Shown here piece after piece: positions 1 through 6,587 of a stretch of DNA of 7,153 nt (position 1 is its first letter; every line of letters begins with the position of its first letter). The notes under the pieces were generated by a model. It saw nothing but the letters and a program-made list of their open reading frames with translations. It searched no databases and was not told the DNA's origin. Both the position numbers and the translations under genes were made by a program. Source of the stretch: JBCDBL01 sp039183635 (GTDB taxonomy: Bacteria > Pseudomonadota > Alphaproteobacteria > Caulobacterales > Parvularculaceae); contig JBCDBL010000161.1 in assembly GCA_039183635.1 (NCBI GenBank), forward strand, positions 1-7,153, written 5' to 3'.

Positions 1-482
1 CCGTCGACGAGCCGTAAAAGCTTGCGAAATTGCTGGCGCGCGGCCACCGTTTGCTCCGGCGACGGGGCCTCTGAAACCAGATAATTTTCTTCAAAACCGT
101 TCTCGCCCGTATCGCTTACACTATACGTGCGCCGCCGCTTTTCCTGCCGCAGCCGGTCAACGGAAAGATTTGACGCCATGCGATATAAAAAGGCCCTTTT
201 GTGCGTTACGACGCTGGCGTCTTCAAGTCTGCTGAAACGGATGAACGTGTCTTGTACGATATCTTCCGCTAGCGCCGTGTCTTTGACGATCTTGAACACG
301 AATTTGACAAGTGCGCCATGATGGGCCCGGTACAACTCCAATAACTCTGCTTGCCGATCTGCCGCTTGCACGCCATTGCGTTCTCCACCAACGGTCTCAT
401 GGGCGATCGTCGCGGGCGCCTCCAACGCCGGGTCAGGTCGATACGCGATCTCGCCTTTTGTTTCAAACGGCTCCACGAGCAT
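1..482 (-). CDS. ECF-type RNA polymerase sigma factor (FecI-like), C-terminus beyond the left edge
   Basis: Alternative sigma factor expected to direct RNA polymerase to a small set of promoters. I translated this frame by hand: it is open for 160 codons from the ATG at 482 to the edge. Residues about 46-115 form sigma-70 region 2, with the core-binding stretch DIVQDTFIRF (74-83) and the -10 recognition/melting part RAFLYRMASNLSVDRLRQEK (97-116). A variable linker follows, then SPEQTVAARQQFRKLLRLVD (141-160), typical of the entry into region 4; the helix-turn-helix itself is off the window. The ATG lies one codon after the MaoC stop, in the same frame, so the gene is the third member of the leftward operon. 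An AGGGA abuts this ATG but sits 6 nt before a GTG at 476, so the true start may be 476. The roughly 45 residues before region 2 are long for this family, so a start near codon 38 (GTG) is also possible. Whether a FecR-like anti-sigma follows cannot be seen. Confidence 0.85.
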   Translation of the reverse strand, partial: MLVEPFETKGEIAYRPDPALEAPATIAHETVGGERNGVQAADRQAELLELYRAHHGALVKFVFKIVKDTALAEDIVQDTFIRFSRLEDASVVTHKRAFLYRMASNLSVDRLRQEKRRRTYSVSDTGENGFEENYLVSEAPSPEQTVAARQQFRKLLRLVD

Positions 483-485
483 TCC

Positions 486-998
486 CTAACTCTGCGCCAT
501 AACCAGATACCCGATACGGTCGGCGATCAGCGCCGGCTTTTCCACGCCTTTGATTTCGACGACATCGGTCGTTTCAAATCGACGCCGGCCATCATCTTCG
601 CTGCGAAAACCCTTGAGATGGATATGCGCGCGTATCGAAGCGCCCACAATGACCGGATGCAGAAAACGAACCCGTTCCAGCCCGTAATTCAAACCATAGG
701 CCACGGTGTCCGGCCAGGGCAAGGCCAGATGGTTAAGATGCGACAAGAGCGATAACGTTTGGAAGCCATAGGCGATCGTCGCGCCGAAGGGGCTGTTTTG
801 ACGCGCCCATTCCGGATCATCATGCATCGGATCAGGGTCTTTGGTGGCCATGCCAAACAAGTCGATGTCAGCCTGCGTCACCTCCAACCACGGACTGATC
901 GCAATTTTCTCACCGACGAATGAGACCTCTCCGGAGAGGAGCGCTGCGGGCGAGAACGTCGCCGTTTCCTCTGTAAACCTGTACACAGCGCCGCTCAT
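486..998 (-). CDS. MaoC-family dehydratase / (R)-specific enoyl-CoA hydratase-like protein
   Basis: Single hot-dog-fold protein of 170 aa, the usual size for one-domain MaoC/NodN-like hydratases, which add water to trans-2-enoyl-CoA to give (R)-3-hydroxyacyl-CoA. The hydratase signature is ATKDPDPMHDDPEWA (51-65). Asp54 and His59 have the same D-x4-H spacing as the Asp/His catalytic pair of PhaJ-type hydratases. GATIAYGFQTLSL (72-84) matches the usual G-x-TIAHGF-x-TLSL stretch, with Tyr in place of His. YGLNYGLERVRFLHPV (101-116) matches the central strand region of NodN/MaoC proteins. The start ATG overlaps the TGA of the upstream hydrolase gene (ATGA, 995-998), which suggests translational coupling, and G-rich sequence precedes it. 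The sigma factor follows immediately. Substrate chain length is not predictable. The protein could instead be a non-catalytic or thioester-binding relative, but both catalytic residues are present. Confidence 0.9.
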   Translation of the reverse strand: MSGAVYRFTEETATFSPAALLSGEVSFVGEKIAISPWLEVTQADIDLFGMATKDPDPMHDDPEWARQNSPFGATIAYGFQTLSLLSHLNHLALPWPDTVAYGLNYGLERVRFLHPVIVGASIRAHIHLKGFRSEDDGRRRFETTDVVEIKGVEKPALIADRIGYLVMAQS

Positions 999-2566
999 TC
1001 CAACGCCCCCGTCTGAATACTCTCGACACCCGGCGCATCGGTTGGGACAAGCGCCCCCGGCGCAAACCGGAACCGCGCATGGGGGAACAAGGTGCGCGAG
1101 ACATTGCGCAATTCAGGCGCGGGAATGTCTTTTAGATATTCATCGAAAAAGGCGCGGGTATAGGCCGCCGTCACCTTATGCATGTCAGACCCGCCGATGG
1201 TTCCGACGATAGGCGAGCCTTTCAGGATCGGCGCGGTGAACGGTGTTGTGGTAAAATCAGCGTGCCGGCTGTTCTCGATAATAACCGTATAGAGATCGTC
1301 TGACATACCCTCAAAGACAAAGTCGTTCATGCCAAAGTTTCCCGGCGTATCGGAGTACATCATCATGAACGGCGCTTGCGGCGGCGTATCGGCGGTCCCA
1401 AAGGCGAAGCCGTCAAAGTTGACGCCCGCTTTGCAGCGCGCATCGACGGCGCAAAACCGGGTTGCGACCGCCCCGCCGTTCGACAACCCAAAGACGCCGA
1501 TATTTTCCGGATCGATTATACTGGACAAGGGATGATCGCCGTCCTTCGCCCATCGCTCCACCTCGTCAAGAGCGAACGCCGTATCGGCCGCCCACCGACG
1601 AATAACCTCTCCGAACAGAGGCGTGCCTTCTTCTAATTTCCTCTGCAATGCGATGCGTTCGTGTCGCGGGGTCGACGGCGGCGTGATCAGCGTGTCGTTG
1701 ATGATCGCGTAAAGTTCGGTATTTACTTTGTCCGTATGAGTTCTATCTCCATAAACGAACTCCCTATCTTTAAAATAAGTAACGCCGGACTCATAAGGAT
1801 GCGACACGGAGACGACGACATATCCGTGGCTGGCGAGATCCTCCATCAAAGTCTGCGCATCGAGCGCGTCACCCGGCATGTAACCGTGGCTATAGACCAG
1901 GACAGGGCGCGGACCGCCCTGCGCGACCGGGGCCTCCACATAGCTATAGGTGTCGATAAGCGGCATATGATCGCCGATAAACCCCAACCGGCCCTTATCG
2001 TCGCCTAACGTATAGCCCTTGGCCTTGATCGCCGCTTTGGCTTCCGCCTTGGTCATAAAGGGTTTTGGCGTCGCGCCGGGCTCTGGCTGCGCCGGGTACC
2101 AGACATGAACGGCGAAGGCGCGCGGTCCGCCGTCCGGCGACAGCGTTTCGGGACGCGTCTCGTCGACAAGCGTATAGACACGATAGCCCACCGCCTCCGG
2201 TCCTGTGGGCTTGGGATAGGAAAAAACCGGAAACCCCCGGGCGATGAACACAGACGCCGCGATGAGCAACAGAGACACCGCCGCGCCCGCGAGCGCAAGG
2301 CCCCGGCCGAGCGCGCCGCGGTGAAAAATCCCGGCGATCGGCGTTTTCGCGAGAATCGCTTCGTTCAGAACAAACGCCGTAATCGTAAGGCCATAGACCG
2401 GAAACAACTGCCAACGGACGCCTTCCAAAACAGCATGAAGGACAAACACAAACGTCAGGACACGCGGCAGATGGCTCAAAAAGCCAAACCGCACCACCCG
2501 CGGCCAGAAATGCTTGACGCACTCCACCGTCAACAAAACAACAAGAAAAAGTTCCAATATGCGCAT
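995..2566 (-). CDS. Membrane-anchored alpha/beta hydrolase, PAF-acetylhydrolase / dienelactone-hydrolase-like
   Basis: Predicted serine esterase/lipase. Residue numbers count from the upstream ATG at 2581 (528 aa). I prefer the ATG at 2566 (codon 6, MRILELF..., 523 aa), because GGGGA lies 5 nt ahead of it and the 2581 ATG has no visible ribosome site. Four hydrophobic segments come first (about 7-23, 38-56, 60-78, 92-114). The basic loops between segments 1-2 and 3-4 suggest those loops are cytoplasmic and the catalytic domain periplasmic (inference). From about 130 the fold resembles the PAF-AH II/COG4188 family: oxyanion-region YSHGYMPG (230-237), nucleophile elbow GLSNGG with Ser367, Asp390 in VNFDGF, and His440 in ENSRHADFTTTPF, which gives a full Ser-Asp-His triad in the family's order. 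It is the first gene of the leftward operon and overlaps the MaoC gene by 4 bp. Family members cleave short or oxidised acyl esters; the substrate here is unknown. Confidence 0.88.
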   Translation of the reverse strand: MRILELFLVVLLTVECVKHFWPRVVRFGFLSHLPRVLTFVFVLHAVLEGVRWQLFPVYGLTITAFVLNEAILAKTPIAGIFHRGALGRGLALAGAAVSLLLIAASVFIARGFPVFSYPKPTGPEAVGYRVYTLVDETRPETLSPDGGPRAFAVHVWYPAQPEPGATPKPFMTKAEAKAAIKAKGYTLGDDKGRLGFIGDHMPLIDTYSYVEAPVAQGGPRPVLVYSHGYMPGDALDAQTLMEDLASHGYVVVSVSHPYESGVTYFKDREFVYGDRTHTDKVNTELYAIINDTLITPPSTPRHERIALQRKLEEGTPLFGEVIRRWAADTAFALDEVERWAKDGDHPLSSIIDPENIGVFGLSNGGAVATRFCAVDARCKAGVNFDGFAFGTADTPPQAPFMMMYSDTPGNFGMNDFVFEGMSDDLYTVIIENSRHADFTTTPFTAPILKGSPIVGTIGGSDMHKVTAAYTRAFFDEYLKDIPAPELRNVSRTLFPHARFRFAPGALVPTDAPGVESIQTGALE

Positions 2567-2570
2567 TAAC

Positions 2571-2576
2571 GTCCCC
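2571..2576 (-). promoter_or_regulatory. Shine-Dalgarno-like site deciding the hydrolase start
   Basis: On the minus strand the sequence reads GGGGAC, with GGGGA ending 5 nt before the ATG at 2566. The in-frame ATG at 2581 is preceded only by an AT-rich/CG stretch without a purine-rich site. This favours the shorter protein, which also begins directly with the first hydrophobic segment. Confidence 0.4.
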
Positions 2577-2664
2577 GCCATCGCGAAAATTCACGCACGC
2601 GCTCCGGCGCACCGGAACTAAGACGTTTGAGCCGCCGTTAAACCCCATATGGCGGCCCTGATTT

Positions 2665-2693
2665 TTTAAAACGTATTTCTCTCATGCCGGCAA
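2665..2693 (-). promoter_or_regulatory. Candidate sigma-70-type promoter for the leftward operon
   Basis: On the minus strand TTGCCG (2693-2688) and TTTAAA (2670-2665) are separated by exactly 17 nt. Each hexamer matches 4 of 6 consensus bases. The site would give a leader of about 90-100 nt ahead of the hydrolase start at 2566. An A/T-rich run in this otherwise G+C-rich region strengthens the -10 side. This is a match by eye only, and a promoter for the downstream ECF sigma factor itself might look different. Confidence 0.3.
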
Positions 2694-2775
2694 GGTGGGG
2701 TTGAGGGCCCGCAGAAACGTCTTGCCCATTCACCTTAACAAGACGCCATCCGCGTTTCATTTCCGATGACGGCGC

Positions 2776-2788
2776 ATCGCGACGCGAT
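2776..2788. repeat. Perfect inverted repeat ATCGCG-A-CGCGAT upstream of the mlrC-like gene
   Basis: Two 6-bp arms with a one-base centre lie 24 bp before the ATG at 2813, in the divergent intergenic region. The position would suit a repressor or activator half-site pair controlling the M81/TRAP operon. No regulator gene is in the window, and a CG-rich 6-1-6 palindrome can occur by chance, so operator function is a guess. Confidence 0.25.
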
Positions 2789-2812
2789 CAATCGGAAGGC
2801 TTTATCAGTTCC

Positions 2813-4303
2813 ATGAACCTTTTCGCCGCGCAATTCTCTACCGAAACAAACACCTTCATTTCACAAAAGACCACCCGCGCCGCTTTCGAAGAACGCGGCG
2901 TCACTATGACCGACGCATCGCTGCGCCCTTCTTCCCCGTCCCATAGTGTGTTGCGTTTTTTTCGCCGTGCGGCCGAGGCCGACGGACATGCCTATTGCGA
3001 AGGCATCGCCGCTTCGGCCGAGCCAGGCGGACCGCTGGCGCAGCAAGATTATGAGGCGTTCAGAGACACGATCCTTCGCCAGGCGGAGGGCGCCGCGCCG
3101 GATGTGGTTTTGTTGATCTTACACGGCGCCATGGTCTCGGAAGATGAAATGGATTGCGAAGGCGATATTTTACGCAGGCTGCGCAGGTCCCTTGGTTCGC
3201 GAACCGTCATCGCTGCAATGCTCGACCCCCATGCGCACCTGTCCGACGACATGGTCAATGCGGCGGACCTTCTCATTAGCATGAAAGAGTATCCCCATAC
3301 GGATGGATTACAAACGGCGCAAGCGCTTTACAGACTTGCGACAGCCGCCGCGCGGGGTGACGTGCGCCCTCGAATGGCGATGCATAAGGTTCCCGTTCTC
3401 GGCGTCTGGCCGACCCAAAAGCCCGAAATCAGACGTCTCGTCGATCACGCGAAACAGACGGAACAACAGCCAGGCATTCTTTCCGTGTCCTTTATTCATG
3501 GTTTTCCCTGGGGCGATACGCCGGACATGGGCGCCAAAGCGCTGGTAATCGCCGATGGGAACACCGCCCGCGCCGAGGCTGAAGCCGACCGATATGCAAC
3601 CGCTATTTGGCGCGCCCGGGAAGCGAGCCAGCCGCATTTCTTGACATTCCCCGAAGCGATATCCGCCGCGCAAGACCAACACGAACGTCCGGCGGTGATC
3701 GCTGATACGGCCGACAATCCCGGCGGCGGCGCGCCTGGCGATTCGACATATGCGTTACACGCTCTTATCGATGCGAAAACGGATCGAGCGATCGTCACAA
3801 CGCTTAACGATCCTGACGCGGTCGCCGCGTGTTTCAGCGCAGGCGTCGGCGTGCGCCTTGCGCTGTCCATCGGCGGCAAGCACAAGACGCTTTCGGGCGT
3901 CCCCGTTTCCGGCGAGGCCGTCGTTCTCGCCCTTAACGCAGACCTCCGTCAGACAGGTTTTGACCTGGAAGCCGGCGTCGCATTCGGCCGCGCTGCGCTT
4001 ATTGAGATAAAGGGCGTTCACGTTATCCTCAGTGCGCGGCGCGCCCAAACCCTCTCCCCGGACGTTTTGACGAATATGGGCGTCGCCGCGGCGGATTATC
4101 AGATTATCATTGTCAAATCGACCAACCACTTTTATGAATATTACTCAAAAATCAGCACCAACATTGTCTTTGCTACCTCGCCGGGGGCGCTGACGTGCAA
4201 CTTCGCCGATATGCCCTATGAGTACGCTTCAACCTCTTACTGGCCTCGCATCTCGGCAAGCGACTCTGCGCTCGCCGCGCCAGGTCGACCTTTAGCGCCG
4301 TAA
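2813..4303 (+). CDS. M81-family metallohydrolase, MlrC-like (microcystinase C family)
   Basis: Zinc-dependent amidase/peptidase-like protein of 496 aa, normal length for the family. The N-terminus MNLFAAQFSTETNTF matches the family opening (x-E-TNTF) and supports this start, although the nearest GGAAGG lies 13 nt upstream, a long spacing. The N-terminal M81 domain (about 1-290) contains LHGAMVSEDEMDCEGD (103-118) and LDPHAHLSDDM (137-147). Asp138 and His140, with His162 in EYPHTD, reproduce the D-x-H-(21)-H spacing of the MlrC metal site. The C-terminal MlrC domain starts near 295 with the glycine-rich DNPGGGAPGDST (301-312) and includes KSTNHFYEYY (435-444). No signal peptide is evident, so the protein is probably cytoplasmic. 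The stop overlaps the DctM start (TAATG), so it heads an operon with a TRAP transporter. MlrC itself cleaves linearised microcystin and related peptides, but most members have unknown substrates, so I do not claim microcystin degradation. Confidence 0.92.
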   Translation: MNLFAAQFSTETNTFISQKTTRAAFEERGVTMTDASLRPSSPSHSVLRFFRRAAEADGHAYCEGIAASAEPGGPLAQQDYEAFRDTILRQAEGAAPDVVLLILHGAMVSEDEMDCEGDILRRLRRSLGSRTVIAAMLDPHAHLSDDMVNAADLLISMKEYPHTDGLQTAQALYRLATAAARGDVRPRMAMHKVPVLGVWPTQKPEIRRLVDHAKQTEQQPGILSVSFIHGFPWGDTPDMGAKALVIADGNTARAEAEADRYATAIWRAREASQPHFLTFPEAISAAQDQHERPAVIADTADNPGGGAPGDSTYALHALIDAKTDRAIVTTLNDPDAVAACFSAGVGVRLALSIGGKHKTLSGVPVSGEAVVLALNADLRQTGFDLEAGVAFGRAALIEIKGVHVILSARRAQTLSPDVLTNMGVAAADYQIIIVKSTNHFYEYYSKISTNIVFATSPGALTCNFADMPYEYASTSYWPRISASDSALAAPGRPLAP

Positions 4304-5577
4304 TGCCTGTCGCGCTTGGTCTCGCCATCGTCATTCTCACCGCGGCATGCGGTCTGGCGCTGGCCTACGCCTTGGCGGCTGGAGCTTTCACGGCCTATAT
4401 CGCTGCGGGCCATTCGGAGTACATTGCGTTTTGGCCACAGCGGGTGTTCAGCCAGCTCGATATCTTTGCGCTGATGGCGATGCCGCTGTTTATCTTAACA
4501 GGCGAGTTGATGAACCGCGGCGGCGTAACGCGCGCCCTCATTGCGCTCGCCATGGCCATCGTCGGGCGCCTGCCGGGGGGCCTTGGCCATGTGAACGTCA
4601 TCACCTCATTCTTTTTCGCCGGCATTTCCGGCTCCGCCGTGGCGGACACCGCCGCGATGAGCCGTATTCTCGTCCCTGCAATGAAGGAAGAAGGCTACGA
4701 CAGCGCCTACGCCGCAGCGATCACCGCCGCCTCATCCATCATTGGGCCGATTATCCCACCGAGCATCATCCTGATTTTTTATGGCGCATTGATGGGCGTC
4801 GATGTCGCCGCATTGTTTTTGGGCGGCGTCGGCCCCGGCCTTGTGCTCGCCGCAGCGCTCCTCACCATGAACGCCTATCTCGGCCGCAAATACGGTAAAA
4901 CGCGCGCAACGCGGCCGGCTCTCGCCCCGGCTTTTTTGAAAGCCGCGCCGGCCCTTGCGGTGCCCTTCATCGTTATGTCCGGCATCGTGCTCGGCTGGAT
5001 GACCCCGACGGAGGCGGCGGCCGTCGCCGTATTGTGCGCCGGGACGATCGGCGTCCTGCAAAGAACTTTGCAAGCAAAGGATATTCTGGAGGCGTTTAAA
5101 CGTGCTGCAATGCTCACCGGTGCGATCTTCGCCCTGATCGCCGCCGCGTCTGTGTGGAGTTTTCTCGCCGCCCTGTCCGCCCTTCCCGAGCGCATTGACA
5201 CATTGATCGAGGCGCTGAATCTCACCGGGACGCCTTACCTCCTTGTGATGACAGTGATCTTGTTGTTGGTGGGCATGTTCTTGGACATTCCAATCGCGCT
5301 CGCCCTGCTCGCGCCGATCCTCGTCCCCCCCGCCCTCGCCGCCGGGGCCGACCCTGTGCATATCGGCGTGTTCGTGTGCTTTAACCTGTGCATCGGCTTG
5401 CTGACGCCGCCCCTTGGGGGGTGCCTGATCGTTACAAGCGCGTCGACAGGCGTGCCCTACCTAAAGCTCGCCAAAGCGTTAACTCCATTCATCCTTGTCG
5501 AGATCATTGTGCTCATAATTATCCTGTTCACGCCGGATATTGTGACATTTATTCCAAAATGGGCGGGGGTGATGTGA
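4303..5577 (+). CDS. dctM: TRAP transporter large permease, DctM family
   Basis: Integral membrane subunit that couples Na+ or H+ gradients to solute uptake in a tripartite ATP-independent periplasmic transporter. The length, 424 aa, is typical (about 425-430), and nearly the whole protein is hydrophobic helices. Family signatures in order are ALMAMPLFILTGELM (56-70), GISGSAVADTAAM (107-119), GPIIPPSI (148-155), GWMTPTEAAA (231-240), GMFLDIPIAL (324-333) and NLCIGLLTPPLGGCL (361-375). The start ATG shares a base with the mlrC stop (TAATG), so expression probably depends on translational coupling; no separate promoter is apparent. It overlaps the binding-protein gene by 1 bp. In this operon the large permease precedes the binding protein and small permease, unlike the common P-Q-M order. 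I use the symbol in the family sense; the substrate need not be a C4-dicarboxylate. Confidence 0.96.
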   Translation: MPVALGLAIVILTAACGLALAYALAAGAFTAYIAAGHSEYIAFWPQRVFSQLDIFALMAMPLFILTGELMNRGGVTRALIALAMAIVGRLPGGLGHVNVITSFFFAGISGSAVADTAAMSRILVPAMKEEGYDSAYAAAITAASSIIGPIIPPSIILIFYGALMGVDVAALFLGGVGPGLVLAAALLTMNAYLGRKYGKTRATRPALAPAFLKAAPALAVPFIVMSGIVLGWMTPTEAAAVAVLCAGTIGVLQRTLQAKDILEAFKRAAMLTGAIFALIAAASVWSFLAALSALPERIDTLIEALNLTGTPYLLVMTVILLLVGMFLDIPIALALLAPILVPPALAAGADPVHIGVFVCFNLCIGLLTPPLGGCLIVTSASTGVPYLKLAKALTPFILVEIIVLIIILFTPDIVTFIPKWAGVM

Positions 5578-6587
5578 TGGCGATGCTCTCACGCCGCACA
5601 CTAATGCTCGGGGCGAGCGCTCTGCTCACGCCCTCTTGCGGCCCTAGGGGCGATCGTCCGCTGCGCGCGGCCATGACGATGCAAGCCGATGCAGATAAAA
5701 GCGGCGTCTACGTCTGGTTAAAATCTTTTGAAGAAAGAATCAGCGAGGACGCGGAGAGGCCGTTTCAAATCTATCCTTCAAGCGCGCTCGGCGGCGAAGC
5801 GGAAAGAATAGAACTCATCCGCCGCGGCCTTATCGACATCAACAGCGCAGGTGCAGATTTGCTGACATCGCTCAGCAATTGGCTTGAGGTTTTCAATTGG
5901 CCCTTCGCCTTTTCGTCCTACGCCCATATCGACGCCTTCACCCATCGGACGAATTTTCTGAACCTCGTCAACGCCGATATAGAACCATACGGATTCTGGC
6001 TTGCCGATATCGCCTTCATGGGCGGTATGATCGGCGTACACAACACCAAGCAGGCCATCAGATCTCTTGACGACATGCGGCGCTTGCGCATGCGCGCCAT
6101 GAACGCCAGCCAAATCGAACTGTACAGCGCATGGGGCGTGCGGAGCGCACAGGTCGCCTGGGAAGAAGTGCCGCAAGCGTTGGAGACCGGCATTGTCGAC
6201 GGATATCTGAACAGCGCGCTCATCCCTGTTTTATTCGGCCAGACGCGCCAAATTCGTCATTTTACGGATTTACGTCTCACTCCTTCTTACCGCGTCATCA
6301 TTATGTCCGCGCGCACCAAGCAAATGCTGATAGACCAGAGCGCGCCTTTGGACGCGGCCCTTGCCGCCGCACGGGAAGACAATCGCACCTGGGCGAACAA
6401 GCTCATTTTAAACGAACGCGCACAATTGGAAGCGGCGGGCATCACCGTGACGGACATCGCGCGGGACAAACGCGATGAAATCCGTAACGCCAGTATCGCC
6501 ATGGTTGAGAACACCGTGCCCGCCGATCGTTTTAAACGCATCATAGAGATGTCCGCCGAAGCCGAGCGGATTGCAGAGGCGCCATGA
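5577..6587 (+). CDS. dctP: TRAP transporter periplasmic solute-binding protein, DctP family
   Basis: Captures solute in the periplasm and delivers it to the DctQM permease. The length, 336 aa, is usual. The frame is open further upstream inside dctM, but the ATG at 5577 overlapping the dctM stop (TGATG, with GGGGGTGA just upstream) gives a proper export signal. That signal, SRRTLMLGASALLTPSC (5-21), has a twin-arginine-like S-R-R motif, a hydrophobic core and a Cys21 that could be a lipoprotein site, though T-P-S before Cys is a poor lipobox. YPSSALGGEAERIELIRRG (66-84) matches the family's F-P-x-x-x-LG-x-E motif. DMRRLRMRAMNA (166-177) aligns with the conserved DMKGLKLRVPNA-type segment, placing Arg173 on the carboxylate-binding arginine (Arg147 in SiaP). 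ALETGIVDGYLNS (201-213) matches the A-L-x-x-G-x-VDG-x-EN-P motif, with Leu for Glu and Ser for Pro. The ligand is probably a carboxylate; its identity is unknown. Confidence 0.94.
   Translation: MAMLSRRTLMLGASALLTPSCGPRGDRPLRAAMTMQADADKSGVYVWLKSFEERISEDAERPFQIYPSSALGGEAERIELIRRGLIDINSAGADLLTSLSNWLEVFNWPFAFSSYAHIDAFTHRTNFLNLVNADIEPYGFWLADIAFMGGMIGVHNTKQAIRSLDDMRRLRMRAMNASQIELYSAWGVRSAQVAWEEVPQALETGIVDGYLNSALIPVLFGQTRQIRHFTDLRLTPSYRVIIMSARTKQMLIDQSAPLDAALAAAREDNRTWANKLILNERAQLEAAGITVTDIARDKRDEIRNASIAMVENTVPADRFKRIIEMSAEAERIAEAP

Noticed and set aside
127..466. Short open frames on both strands at the left end (plus 127-321, minus 269-466)
   Set aside because: The frame 482 to 1 on the minus strand encodes an unmistakable sigma-70 region 2, so these are off-frame shadows.
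401..784. Repeated 13-mer GGCGATCGTCGCG near 402 and 771
   Set aside because: Both copies encode an ATIA tetrapeptide with the same common codons in different proteins. Two short coding matches do not support a repeat family.
1995..2648. Minus-strand open frame of 217 codons, Cys/Arg-rich
   Set aside because: It lies in another frame over the hydrolase gene and its composition (many Arg, Cys, Gly) is typical of an off-frame translation. The hydrolase frame has clear family motifs.
2701..2763. Plus-strand promoter for the mlrC-like gene (TTGAGG or TTAACA as -35)
   Set aside because: Neither candidate has a -10 hexamer with more than a couple of consensus matches at suitable spacing, so I do not call it.
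2813..4303. Assignment of the operon as a microcystin degradation (mlr) cluster
   Set aside because: Only an MlrC-family protein is present. No mlrA, mlrB or mlrD-like gene is seen, and M81 proteins are widespread outside microcystin degraders.
4732..5361. Minus-strand open frame of 209 codons opposite dctM
   Set aside because: Antisense shadow of a G+C-rich membrane protein gene: low-complexity, charged, with no recognisable motif.
5388..5576. Upstream in-frame extension of the TRAP binding protein starting inside dctM
   Set aside because: The extension is the +1 shadow of dctM codons and would bury the export signal. The overlap-type start at 5577 gives a clean signal peptide.
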